Source: Chlamydomonas reinhardtii (taxonomy: Eukaryota > Chlorophyta > Chlorophyceae > Chlamydomonadales > Chlamydomonadaceae). From it: a stretch of 64,000 nt of DNA. A model generated the notes under the pieces. It ran no database searches. It was given only the letters and a program-made list of their open reading frames with translations, and was not told where the DNA came from. Shown piece after piece: positions 46,431 to 61,778 of this stretch. The position numbers and the translations under genes are program-made. The stretch lies in the NCBI RefSeq assembly GCF_000002595.2, contig NC_057011.1:4932456-4996455 (forward strand), in the 5' to 3' direction. Each line of letters opens with the position of its first letter. The stretch's first letter is position 1.

Positions 46431-49400
46431 CTATTCCTGCCCAGCCTCCTGCACCTGCTGCGCCTGCGCCTGCGCCGCCTGCTGCTGCTGCTGGCTGCTC
46501 CGCCGCGCCGCCGCCGCCTGCTGCTGCCTGCGGCGCTTGCCCACCTCGGCCTCCACCAGGCCGCCCAGCTGGTACTTGGCGTGCGCCTCGCGCATACTGG
46601 CGCACACCTGTGGGGGGGGCCGGGGGGCGGGGTGCGGCCAGGCAGTAGGTGAGGGCAGTGTCATCGTAACTCCAGGCAGCGGCCGAGTCCAGCACCCCCG
46701 GGTGGGCACTGGGCAGGTAACATGGGCGCTGGCAGCCCATACCGGATGAAGAGCCAGTCAACCCGTTAGAGCCGATGGCATTCCAAACTGCGAGTCATCC
46801 CGCTGCCCCCCTAACCTAAGCCCCGCACATCTAACCATCGCCACCTCCTTCCTCCAACCCCCCTCTCACCGCTGCCAGTGCCGCTGGCGGCAGCTGCTGC
46901 CCCGGCGGCAGTTTGGCTGCGGCCAGTCGCGCCGCCACCTGCCCCTCGCGCAGGCAGTGGAGGTGCTGCAGGGCAGGGAACGGGCGAGGGCATGGGGGTC
47001 CAGGCTTACATGAGGCGAAGGGGCGGCAGGAATGAGGGGCGCGGGCCCTCCGTGATGACGGACATGGACGCATGCGCCGCCAGTTAGCACGCTCCCCCGC
47101 GCGCCTGGCTCCAAACCCCTCGCCCCTACCCACCGGCTGGCTGAGCCGCACGTCCCGGTCCGCCGCCACCAGCTCCAACAGGCTCCACGCCAGACCCTCG
47201 CGCGCGTTGCGCAGCCGCAGCTGCGTCAGCCCCTGCCGCGCCAGGTGCGCACGCAGCCGCGCCTCCAGACCCGCGCCCACACGCAGCGGACCCTGTAGCA
47301 CTGCAGGCGGCGCCGACGGAGCAGGCGCAGGGGCGGATTGGGCTGCGGTCGCCAGGCCCACCGGCACAGCGGCGCTGGGCCCGTTGCCGCGGGCATCAGC
47401 AGCAGCGCCCGGCGCTACGCCGCCTGAGCCTCGGCGCCGCGGGGTGCCACCGGCGGCCGGGCTGGGTGCCGCCGCGGCAGTGGCGGCGGCTGTTGCTGCG
47501 GCTGCGGGGCCGGCCAGCACCTGGTTGCGCCCGTGCGGCCGGGGTGAGGCCGGCGCCCCCGCCACTGCCGCCCCCGCCACTGCCGCCCCCGCCACTGCCG
47601 CCCCCGCCACTGCCGCCGGTGCACCTCCGGCGCCGTCCTCGTTGCCGCCGCCGTGTGCCGGCTGCTGTCGGGGCTTGCTGCGGGTCTGCTGGCGGGCGAT
47701 GAATGCTTCCATGTCGTACTTGGCGGCCGCGCCGCGCATCAGACCAGACACCCGCTCCACCAGGGCAGGGCTGGGGGCGCCCCCGCCCCCGCCCCCGCCT
47801 TCCGGCTGGAGCTGCGCCAGGAAGCGCACCGCCGCGGTCCAGTCCAGCGGCGCACCCGGAGCCTGAGGGCGGGTGCATGGGGCAGCAGGCAGGGTGCTGG
47901 GCAGGAGTGCCGCCAAGGCACGGGGATGGATATGCCCCACTGCTCATGGACCCACCAACCTGCAGCCCCATAACCCTCATCCATATTCACGCGTTTTTCC
48001 TCTGCCCCCCGGCCTCCTCTCCTGTCTCATCCCGCCCCCCTCCTGTAATCCTGTCCCCTGCGCACCGTCTTGCCCAGCGCCAGCCCGTATGCCGCCACGT
48101 CCCGCAGCGTCCAGGCCAGGCCCTCCTTGCGGCAGTGCGACTTGAGCATGGAATTGCCCTGGGGGGCCAGGCGGGGGGGGGCGGGGGGCGGCGAGGTGTG
48201 GTGAGGTGGCTATTGCATATCCTAATTGCAATGCACCCAGACGCAGGGGAGTGGGGAGAGGAGGGCGAGCAAATCAGCTGTAAACGGCTGTGTCGGGTCA
48301 GACTGACTGGGCCGGTTGACCTGAGACCCGAGCATAGAAGGCATCAGCATTATTGCCGGTGCAACAAGGAGAGGTGCTGCCCCGCCCCCCCCCTTACGTC
48401 CGCACATAACAAAGGCTCACGCCCTTCTTTCATGCATCATGCATACCCGCTGAAAACCAAAACGCATCCACCGGCTCCCCTGCCGCGCAGCCTCACCATC
48501 TTCTGCAGGTGCTTGCGCAGTTTGCCCTCCAGCGCCGCACTGCTGCGCCGCCGTTCAAACTCCCGCCGCAGCGCCGCCACACCCGCGGCAGTCGACCGCA
48601 CCTGGGCGCCCGCAGCCGCCTGGTGCCCAGCGGCGCCGCTGGCCGCCGGGACCGCCGCAGCAGCGGCAGCAGCCCCCACACCGCCGCCGTGTGTGCCTGG
48701 TTGCTGCGCGTGCGCGTCCGACGGCCGGCCCCGCTTGGGGGACCGCAGGACCTCCGCCGCCGCACCAACCCGTGTGCGCCCGGCAGCAGCCGTCAACCCA
48801 GCAGCAGCACCCGCAGCAGCAGCACCCGCAGCGGCGGCTGGCACCAGCCGCACAGCACGGAAGGGGGATGGCTGCGGCGACTGCGGCTGGCTGGGCCCCT
48901 CCGCGGCAGCAGGGGCGGCAGGCCCAGCCGCCAGGGGCGGACCCTGCGGGCCCTGTCCCTGTTCCTTCCCCTGTTCCGGCTCCTGCTGCGGCGGCCGTTT
49001 TGGTTTCTTGGGCCGCTGCTCCGGCACCCCTGCGTGTGTCGGCTGAACCCCAGACGCCCGCCCGCTCGGCCCTGCGCCCGCACCAGTGCCAGCCAAGCAT
49101 ACCCCGTGCACGCCGCCGCCGCCGCCAGCGGCAGCTGCAACGGCTGCCTCCGCCGGCCGCTTCTGCACACGCTGCCAGCCGCCGCCGCCGGGCGAGAGTG
49201 GCTGCAGCAGCGTCTGGCGCAGCGCCTGGCGGTCGAACCTGGGGCTGGGCTGTTGCGGCCCTGGCCCAGGTCCCGACACTGGCTCCTGCTTGATCCGCAC
49301 TTGCTGCGGCGCCTGTGCCTGCGCGCCCGTGGCTGCCTCCGGGTCAGACTGCTGCTGGCGATTGCGCTGCTGGTCCCGCCGGCTGCTAGTGGTGGTTGCG

Positions 49401-51321
49401 GCCGCGGTGGCCTGGCGGCCCCACAGCGGCGGCCCCTCCTGGTCGGTGCAGGCGGTGCCCAGCGTCCCTTCCTCGCTGTCGGCGCCCCCGCCCCCGCCCC
49501 TGCCACTGATCCGTTCCCTTCCGGAGGCAGCATTGCCACCGCTGCCGCCACTGCCACCGCCGCTCTCACTGTCACTCTCGATGTCACTCTCACTGCTGCT
49601 GCTACTGCTGCTACTACCACTGCTGGTGGTGCCGCTAATCTCGCTGCTGCTGGAACTGTTGCCTCCATTGTTGCGCTCGTTCCTGCCGCCCACACCGCCG
49701 CTCGTACCAATGCTTCTGCTCTTGCCGCCGCTGCTCTTGCTGCCGCTACCGCTGTCTGAGTCGCTGCTGCTGCTGCTGCTGCTGCTCTTGCCGCTTTTGC
49801 TGCTCTCCAGCTCCGAGTCACTACTGCTGCTGTCGTTGCTGGCATTGCGGGTGCTGCTACTGCTGGTAGTGGTACTGTTGCTGCTGGTGCTGCCGCTGTC
49901 ACCGCCACTGCTGGTGTCGCGGTCTGACGCGCGGTGGTGGTGGCTGCTGCCGGAGGTCACCTGGCTGCGACTGCGGGCCGCCGCCGCCTGGCTTGAGTTA
50001 TCCGGCCCGCCGCCGCCAGCCCGCCCTTCAGCCGGGGCCGGGGCCTGCGCCCGCCCACACCCGGGCGCCGTGCCGGCCACCGCACAGCTGGTATCATCCT
50101 GCGCCCCGGGCTGGGCTGCCGCTGCCTGGGAGGGCTGCCACGAGCCGGCGGCGTCGGCCCCCTGCTCGGCTTTAACGGGGAGGCGGACGGGGCCCCACGT
50201 CTGCGTGGCGCAGGTGCGCATGCTTGGTCGCCGCGTGGGGTCTTGGGCCTGCAGTTGCGGCCGCGGCAATGGCGCGGACAGGTTACGCCGGCCGTCGCCG
50301 CCAGCCGCCGCTCCGCCTGGCGCGCTGGGGCCTGCTCCTCCGCCTGAGGAGGCGCGGGCGAGTTTGCGCGGCGGCGTGGCGCCCACCCCCACCTCTGACG
50401 TCATCGCCGCGCTCAGTCCCGCCGCACCTGCTGCTGCGGCAGTTGTCGCTCGCCCGGTTCCCCCGCCCGTGCCTCTCCCCTGCGCTGCTCCCCCTCCGGT
50501 GCCAGCTCCTGCTGCTGTGGCTGCTGCCCTAATAGCGGAACCACCGGCTCCATCTTTCCTGGCCCCAACCCCTGCAGCGGCCTTGCCCCCGGCTGGCGCA
50601 GTTGCCGCTGGCGCCGGAAGCAGCTGAGCTGCCCGCCCCGCCTGCGCCTGCGCCGGCAGCCCCGTCAGCAGCACGCCTCGGGCCTGCAGGAAGCCGCCCA
50701 CTGCCTCCGCCAGCCGGCTGTCCCGCCAGCGCGCCGCCATGTGCGCCGCCACCGCGCCCAGCGCCGCCTCACCGCCCGCCACGTCGGCCAGGTCCAAACC
50801 GCCATCCAGAGCCACCCACACCGCGGCCTGTACAGCGGTCAGCCGGGCGGGGCAGGGCGGACAGGCGGAGGGTTGGGGGCTTGCGTTGGCAACGCGCTCG
50901 GCAGGTCGGCGCAGGAGAGAATTACAAGGGCATATCGCAAGCGTCACGTCGCATAGCTTACACTGTCTTGCGTGTTTCCTCTGCTTTGCTCTCGAACAAG
51001 CACGGATTGCACCGCGCACACTGTCCAAGCCCAGCCCTAATGGCCTGTATGTTGAACACGTCACTTGCCGGCAGCCTACAGCACACTTAGCCCCCGCACG
51101 CCCTGCCAGGAAGCCACCCGCCTCGTGGAAATCCAGCTCCTGCAGTGTGCGTGCGGGTGGCGTGCCGCGGCGGCGCAGCGCCTCAAGCGCCGTGGCGTGG
51201 CCGAACGCCGCCAGCTGGCCCAGGGTCCAGGGCAGCCCGGTCTTGCGGTCCTGGCTGCGCAGTGCGGTCATGTTGAGGTGCGACCGCACGTGGTCCTCCA
51301 AAGCCAGCCGCGTCTCGTCCA
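46431..51321 (-). CDS. Large novel protein with three copies of a bipartite motif, 5' end unresolved
   Basis: Exons visible from the 5' side: 51321 to about 51075, about 50832-48497, 48158-48066, 47862-47134, 46965-46870 and 46607-46431 (stop). This is at least about 1,210 aa. The first visible exon follows an acceptor and lacks an ATG, so a short upstream exon is missing. Module A occurs three times: LEDHVRSHL to GLPWTLGQLAA, LEGKLRKHL to GLAWTLRDVAA, and LEARLRAHL to GLAWSLLELVA. Each is followed by a helical module B: AHMAARWRDSRLAEAV, LMRGAAAKYDMEAF and SMREAHAKYQLGGL. Between copies 1 and 2 lies a long disordered Ser/Gly/Asp-rich region (about 49,500-50,000), and the C-terminus is Gln/Ala-rich. 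I do not recognise the family; a nuclear scaffold role would be a guess. The intron at about 51074-50833 is open in frame, so retention is possible. Confidence 0.7.
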
Positions 51322-52510
51322 CTGGGGGTGCGGGTGCGGGATGGTGGCCGTTGCGCGCCAGTCAGGCGCGGTGGCGAACGAGGGCGCGAGAGGCGAGAGG
51401 GCAGGGCGCCGCGTCAAGAAGGGGGGCGAGTTTTGAACCCGGCTGCCCCTCGCCGAGCGTAGTCCTGCCGCTTGCTTCTCAACTCAGGTATTTATGAAAT
51501 TGATGAGCAGAGCGGTAGGACGCTGTTATGTCTGTGCAAGCATGTATCAGTGAAAGCAGCGCGGGCGCCCAAGCTTTGTAGCTAGCGTTCACCCGTTCTG
51601 TCAGCTCTGCCCCTGTCCCTACAAATTGCAAGGCGCTTTAGAAACTCACCTAACTTGCGCTTCCTTCCTCCGCCTGGAGCCCATCCACCAAGCAACGGGG
51701 AGCCCAGCATGACCCTGTGCCGGCGCTTAGCTTACTGGCCTCAAATCAGTCAGAACAGATCAGTTGTTTAAATTGTCAAGCGTTTGCATAGTTGCGTGGA
51801 CACCGCTTCGGCAAGTACCGCTTTCAAAGCTGAAGAGCAAGCCGGTGTGCACACGCCCTTGCGTTCATCTTATGGCTTTTACTTTGAAGTTTGCTAAAGT
51901 CGATCACACCTCGCAGCTGGGCAGATATGATGGATGAGAGGATATGATGGGACTCGCTCGCGCTCGCGCATGCTGTTCGCCTGTTCCCACTGATCCTGAT
52001 GCAACCCTGTGCCACGCTGTGCCACGCCGCGCGAGCCCGGCCCCGAAGCGATGAGCCACCGCGTGCCCCATCGAGTGCCTCTGGTCTGCCTGAACTCGCC
52101 CCAAACAGCTGACACGCCTTTACATATGCCACTGCAGCCAGCTGCCAGCACGGTTGCTGGGCGCGCCTGCACGCACACCCTCAAGCGCCGTAAACCGGCG
52201 CTCCGGCTGCAGGCCAGATTGTGAGACCGCGCAATGCCCGCCTCCACTTGCCTCCCATCCTTGCGTTCCTGTTCACCCCATCTTGCACTTCCTAGCCTGT
52301 CGTGTCCATTACTCATCTAGCATGTCTGTATGTCCTGCCTAAGGAATCAGTACACGCACCAGGTGCCTTACTACTCTTCCAGTGAGCTACCCACAGACCC
52401 CACTCGTCCAAGGTCAGTTGTATGCCATCAGGCGCTTGTCAACCAGTCACGTTGGTCATGTTGTACAGGTACTCAGGTCCCCCCTCAGCTCACGCCCCGT
52501 CAGCTCACTG
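51322..52510. other. Spacer: upstream of the three-motif gene and CDKC 3' UTR
   Basis: It should contain the missing first exon and promoter of the three-motif gene at its left end and the CDKC 3' UTR at its right. A minus-strand TGTAA (ttaca at 52120-52124) would give CDKC a 3' UTR of about 390 nt. No other gene is seen. Confidence 0.4.
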
Positions 52511-56117
<3,607 letters not shown>

Positions 56118-56439
56118 TTCGTTGCGTTCACTAGTGCTTCGGCGCCGGCCTACTAGGGCCGGGCCTGTGTGGAGTTCGCAACCGAGCGAAGAGCAGGTAA
56201 GAGACAGAAATTGTAGGTAGGCTACAGTATGTCGCTGACGTTGTTCAATAACAACGCATTGTCAAACAAAAGGACAAACATACGGAGAACAGCTTCATCA
56301 TGCGCGGCCGCATGCAGAATTTTTTATGCGTGCACCATCACAAAAAGATACTACAACTCTCTTTATAAGGCACTTTGCAGCTAAGCGTCGCAAAACACAG
56401 CCCCAGAACTGACCCCAGAACTGACTGCACTCAAGCAGG
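56118..56439. promoter_or_regulatory. Divergent promoter, CDKC / BolA-like
   Basis: Only 322 bp separates the two start codons. Part is AT-rich (about 56,270-56,370), unlike the surroundings, and it must serve both genes. A ttataa-like stretch at about 56362 lies near the BolA start. Confidence 0.55.
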
Positions 56440-57030
56440 ATGGGCATCCTCCAACGCTTTTCCCTCGATAATGCGCTGCCGCTATTGTCCGTAGCTTCTA
56501 AAACATTGCGGGGATACTGCACCGTGGCGAACTCAGAGGCGGAGAAGGCCATTGCAGCGAAACTTAAGGCAGGGCTGACGGGCGTGACGCGCGTGGAGGT
56601 GCAGGACACCAGCGGCGGGTGCGGCGCCATGTACCGAATCGCCATCCAGGCGGCCGACTTCAAGTAAGTACACCCGTGATAAATAGGGACGGGTGGAGGT
56701 TTCAGTCGAGGGGTGAGGCACGGGTAAGCAGCACATAAAAGCGCTGCCCGACTCCCTTGCCAAGGCTGCTGCACCAATCCACTCGACCTCGTAGGCGACG
56801 AAGCAGTCCGTAAACGACCCTACTAGTTTTGCTTCCCGCCTGACATCTGCCTTCTACACACCTACGCCACTGACACAGCCGGCACACACACGTACATACC
56901 GGTACACACACACGCGCACTGCTGCAGGGGCCAGTCCATTGTGAAGCAGCACCAGCTGGTGCACAAGCTGCTGGCGGACGACCTCAAGCAGTGGCACGGC
57001 CTCACACTGGAGACCAAGGCCGCGCACTAG
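56440..57030 (+). CDS. BolA-like protein, BOLA3 type, probably mitochondrial
   Basis: Two exons join in phase 2: 56440-56663 and 56928-57030, giving 108 aa. BolA proteins work with monothiol glutaredoxins and NFU proteins in iron-sulfur cluster delivery. The fold's landmarks are present: LKAGLTGVTRVEVQDTSGGC, then GAMYRIAIQAADFK, and after the splice GQSIVKQHQLVHKLLADDLK with WHGLTLET, the short C-terminal strand. The SGGCGAMY cysteine and the QHxLV histidine are the residues that can bind a cluster. The first 30 residues (MGILQRFSLDNALPLLSVAS) fit a mitochondrial presequence. TGTAA at 57373-57377 is a fitting poly(A) signal. Confidence 0.9.
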
Positions 57031-57910
57031 GGAGGCAGGGCGGACCCAGTAGAGGAGGCAGGGATCGTAAATGTAGCCAAACCGAATATGGGCAGGGTTG
57101 TACCGACGAAGGTGCCATTAGAGGAGCCGGTGGGGCAGCTGATGGAGGTGCCGATGGTGGTGACGCGCTGGCAGCGGAGTTGTAGAGCAGAGGTACTGCG
57201 TGCAACACCAGCAGCAGTAGCAGGTGCTCTGACTGGGTGCACAGTGTGCACAATTTGGGAGAGCGGGACTCCGCGGACATGGGGCCGCGACGGGCATAAG
57301 TCAATGATCTTCAAGCGCGTGTTGTGCAGAACATGGTGAGTCTAGGGAAATGGAAGCAGGAGGCTTTCAAACTGTAACTGCTTTCACGTAGGCAGATGTG
57401 AAGCAACAAGTGCACTCGGTACTATGGGGCAGTGAGGTGGATGAGCACGCGCAGTGTTCACATGTTGAAGTCGGTCACGTTGGAGCTAGAGAACGGCAAG
57501 CCGTACCTTAGGCACACGAGGACAGTGGTGGATGGCTCAAGTGGATCATCGTAGGCTTCTCATGGACGACTGACACCACTGTCCACTGCTACGTTTCCCT
57601 TGGAATGCTAGAGCGCGTGCTTGCGTTTACCACGCCCTATGTGCTCAAGTCATCTCTCACAAAACGCTCATGATGTTTTGCCCTCATTGCACGACGCATC
57701 CCTTGCTATGTTCAGGACAGAGGCGAAATCCGTGGACCTTCGGCGTCAGAGACTCGGATTCATGTGCTAAAATGGTGCGGATACAGTCCACTTGTCCAAT
57801 AGAAAGAGAGCACGGGGAACCATCTCCCTTGAGCTCTTCGGCAGCGTGTCAGCATGGGCCCAATCCAAACCCCCTGTCCCAATTCTGCTGAAACTGTTCT
57901 CGACTCGAGC
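57031..57910. other. BolA 3' UTR and spacer before the inverted copy
   Basis: The BolA 3' UTR probably ends near 57390. The rest has lower GC and no recognisable gene; a short reading frame at about 57464-57550 (MLKSVTLELENGKPYLRHTR) is too small to judge. The similarity to the three-motif gene begins abruptly at about 57911. Confidence 0.4.
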
Positions 57911-60185
57911 GTCCTGTGCGGCTGGTGCCAGCCGCCGCTGCGGGTGCTGCTGCTGCGGGTGCTGCTGCTGGGTTGACGGCTGCTGCCGGGCGCACACGGG
58001 TTGGTTCGGCGGCGGAGGTCCTGCGGTCCCCCAAGCGGGGCCGGCCGTCGGACGCGCACGCGCAGCAACCAGGCACACACGGCGGCGGTGTGGGGGCTGC
58101 TGCCGCTGCTGCGGCGGTCCCGGCGGCCAGCGGCGCCGCTGGGCACCAGGCGGCTGCGGGCGCCCAGGTGCGGTCGACTGCCGCGGGTGTGGCGGCGCTG
58201 CGGCGGGAGTTTGAACGGCGGCGCAGCAGTGCGGCGCTGGAGGGCAAACTGCGCAAGCACCAGCAGAAGATGGTGATGCTGCGCGGCGGGGGAGCCGGTG
58301 GATGCGTTTTGGTTTTCGGCGGGTAGACATGATGCAGGAAAGAAGGGCGTGAGCCTTTGTCAAGTGCGGACGTAAGGGGTGGGGGCGGGGCAGCACCTCT
58401 CCTTGTTGCACCGGCAATAATGCTGATGCCTTCTATGCTCGGGTCTCAGGTCAACCGGCCCAGTCAGTCTGACCCGACACAGCCGTTTACAGCTGATTTG
58501 CTCGCCCTCCTCTCCCCACTCCCCTGCGTCTGGGTGCATTGCAATTAGGATATGCAATCGCCACCTCACCACACCTCGCCGCCCCCCGCCCCCCCGCCTG
58601 GCCCCCCAGGGCAACTCCATGCTCAAGTCGCACTGCCGCAAGGAGGGCCTGGCCTGGACGCTGCGGGACGTGGCGGCGTACGGCCTGGCGCTGGGCAAGA
58701 TGGTGCGCAGGGGACAGGATTACAGGAGGGGGGCGGGGTGAGACAGGAGAGGAGGCCGGGGGGCAGAGGAAAAGCGCGTGAATATGGATGGCGATTATGG
58801 GGCCGCAGGTTGGTGGGTCCATGGGCAGTGGGGCATATCCATCCCCGTGCCTTGGCGGCACTCCTGCCCAGCACCCTGCCTGCTGCCCCATCCACGCCGC
58901 CCTCAGGCTCCGGGTGCGCCGCTGGACTGGACCGCGGCGGTGCGCTTCCTGGCGCAGCTCCAGCCGGAAGGCGGGGGCGGGGGCGGGGGCGCCCCCAGCC
59001 CTGCCCTGGTGGAGCGGGTGTCTGGTCTGATGCGCGGCGCGGCCGCCAAGTACGACATGGAAGCATTCATCGCCCGCCAGCAGACCCGCAGCAAGCCCCG
59101 ACAACAACCGGCACACGGCGGCGGCAACGAGGGCGGCGCCGGAGGTGCACCGGCGGCAGTGGCGGGGGCGGCAGTGGCGGGGGCGGCAGTGGCGGGCGCG
59201 CCGGCCTCACCCCGGCCGCACGGGCGCAACCAGGTGCTGGCCGGCCCCGCAGCCGCAGCAACAGCCGCCGCCACTGCCGCGGCGGCACCCAGCCCGGCCG
59301 CCGGTGGCACCCCGCGGCGCCGAGGCTCAGGCGGCGTAGCGCCGGGCGCTGCTGCTAGTGGCCGCGGCAACGGGCCCAGCGCCGCTGTGCCGGTGGGCCT
59401 GACGTCCGCAGCCCAATCCGCCCCTGCGCCTGCTCCGTCGGCGCCGCCTGCAGTGCCGCAGGGTCCGCTGCGTGTGGGCGCGGGTCTGGAGGCGCGGCTG
59501 CGTGCGCACCTGGCGCGGCAGGGGCTGACGCAGCTGCGGCTGCGCAACGCGCGCGAGGGTCTGGCGTGGAGCCTGTTGGAGCTGGTGGCGGCGGACCGGG
59601 ACGTGCGGCTCAGCCAGCCGGTGGGTAGGGGCGAGGGGTTTGGAGCCAGGCGCGCGGGGGAGCGTGCTAACTGGCGGCGCATGCGTCCATGTCCGTCATC
59701 ACGGAGGGCCCGCGCCCCTCATTCCTGCTGCCCCTTCGCCTCATGTAAGCCTGGAACCCCATGCCCTCGCCCGTTCCCTGCCCTGCAGCACCTCCACTGC
59801 CTGCGCGAGGGGCAGGTGGCGGCGCGACTGGCCGCAGCCAAACTGCCGCCGGGGCAGCAGCTGCCGCCAGCGGCACTGGCAGCGGTGAGAGGGGGGTTGG
59901 AGGAAGGAGGTGGCGATGGTTAGATGTGCGGGGCTTAGGTTAGGGGGGCAGCGGGATGACTCGCAGTTTGGAATGCCATCGGCTCTAACGGGTTGACTGG
60001 TTCTTCATCCGGTATGGGCGGCCAGCGCCCATGTTACCTGCCCAGTGCCCACCCGGGGGTGCTGGACTCGGCCGCTGCCTGGAGTTACGATGACACTGCC
60101 CTCACCTACTGCCTGGCCGCACCCCGCCCCCCGGCCCCCCCCCACAGGTGTGCGCGAGGCGCACGCCAAGTACCAGCTGGGCGGT
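57911..60185 (+). pseudogene. Inverted partial copy of the three-motif gene
   Basis: This is the reverse complement of 46566-48858, kept through exons and introns. Corresponding exons are 57911-58272, 58610-58702, 58907-59620, 59789-59884 and the start of the last one at about 60149. It holds motif copies 2 and 3 but not copy 1, the Ser-rich region, a start codon or the 3' end. Differences from the parent are few: HLQKM has become HQQKM; ALGKT has become ALGKM; a 15-bp VAGAA unit is present in three rather than four copies; and 10 bp are missing near the start of the last exon, shifting its frame. Splice sites are intact, so a transcript from a nearby promoter could still be spliced. It is most likely a non-functional fragment. 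Confidence 0.85.
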
Positions 60186-61778
60186 TAACCCCGGTCCAGG
60201 GGAGGCCCTCCCCTGCCCCGGCCCGAGACCAGGAGACGGTGAAAAGGCCGCAGACACGTTCTGACGGGTGCTGACATTCCGTGTCACTGACGGCGCTTCC
60301 ACTCCATTCCACTCTTCAACAGCATACATTTCGCAAGTAGGCCCCCTATCCCTAAGCCCCCCCTGCCCCGTTTACTCTTTCTCAGGACGTGAAGTACGGC
60401 GACAGGTTCAGTAAGACGCACTATCCCACTAGTGTGGCTTCCACCTGTATTCAGTAACTGCGTGCAAACTCATTCATAACGAATGCCTGGTATTAAGTAG
60501 CAGCATTTGCGTGATCGCTCAGCAGTCGCAGTCGGAACGATAGGGGCCCGCAAAAGCAAGGTAATCACCCCAATCCACTATCACTCGTTTCTAGAGCACA
60601 TGTTGTATTAAGCCGCTGCCAGCGTCAAGCGTTTCCTGCCGCGGAATCGGCGAAATGTCACACGAGCTTCCGCTGCGACAAGCGAGCCTGGTCGATGGAG
60701 TCGCGGTGTCATGTATTGGAGCAATTGGCGCACGGTATGTCAGCTGGGAAGCTCGGCGAGTCTTTGGGCGACATGAGTAAGGGCACGTTTCAGTGTTGCG
60801 CGCAACCAATACGTTGTCCCGTTGTCCTGTGCAGAGTGCACCAAGTGTGGTCAACGGTTTTGTCATTGCCAAGACGGGGACAGCGCGACGCCGGTAACCC
60901 GAAGCACCCATCGCCTCGCGGTGAGGCCCGTCCTAAGTTTGCCGTGGCCACAGGCTTGGGCAAGGGGGCATTGTCATTGACGGGCAGCAATACGGAGCGG
61001 CAATTGTTCTTGCGCAAGGACTGACTAATAAGGTCCTGACGTTTTCGGGACCGCGTTCGGGCTGCACGCACAGGCGTGGCCGCTCCTTCCGGTGCACCGT
61101 TTACGTTCCCTGCTGCCTCTTCGCTCCATGAGGACCTACACGCAGGTGACTTACAGGAGCACGGAAATGGGAGGGCAAGCAGCCGCGGGCCTGGGGTTCG
61201 GGAAGGCGTGACGGTCCGCTATCATGGTATTACTGATGCTTGCTTGCTCCCATCCCGTCCATCCTATTTGCCCGTGCTGCCTTAGGCCGTCACATTGGCG
61301 CTTGCCTAGGGGCGGGTGACCGGCCTGTGTCATTTCCGGCGGCCGTTGCAGCCGATGTTGACTTGAAGAGCACCATGATGACTGGGGATCGATTGGCTGA
61401 GGCAGGATCCTCCGTGGTATGCACAGCGCCCTCATCCGGTGTGGGGGGTACGGCGCGCCCAGACGTCTCGACGGGCGTCATCGCAGACCGGGAGGTAAGG
61501 GGATACGCACACGGTTGCATTCGAACTTGTGGTTGAATGATGCCTGGGCAGGTAGGCAGGGGCAAGTAGGGCAGGACTGACTCACACATTATTAGTAACA
61601 TGACACTGGCGAACCTAAGTTTCAGCAAAGCGCCGGCTGCTGCAAGATGAGAGCGCGGCGCCAGGTTGCGCGGCCGTCGCCGTGTGCTGTATCATGACGT
61701 CCCAGTCGCGGTCGGTCTTGCCCAGGCTATCGCCGGCTGTGCCAGGCTGTCCCCAACTTCCTGGCTCTTTTTCCGACC
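60186..61778. other. Spacer upstream of the F-box/LRR-like gene
   Basis: About 1.6 kb has no recognised gene. An ORF of 109 aa at 60695-61024 (+) has no recognisable features. A frame ending VSTGVIADRE before a gtaagg at about 61497 could be a 5' exon of the next gene but could not be linked in phase with confidence. The right end should hold that gene's promoter. Confidence 0.35.

Noticed and set aside
48437-48496. C-terminal extension VRLRGRGAGG of the large frame
   Set aside because: It lies beyond a consensus donor (ATG|GTGAGG), and the next exon GNSMLKSHC continues the repeat motif in phase.
49086-50627. 513-aa plus-strand open frame
   Set aside because: It is a shadow of the Ser-rich exon of the three-motif gene: mainly poly-Leu/Pro from TCN/AGC repeats, with no splice context or domain.
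50833-51074. Treating the whole minus-strand frame 48437-51322 as one exon
   Set aside because: This stretch is open but has poor coding character (many Cys, Ala-Asn mix) and ends in a good acceptor before AAVWVALDGG, so it is probably an intron; retention cannot be excluded. The frame's first codon is GTG, not ATG.
57792-58214. Independent gene at the left edge of the inverted copy
   Set aside because: The frame straddles the duplication breakpoint, and most of it is antisense or off-frame to the copied exon.
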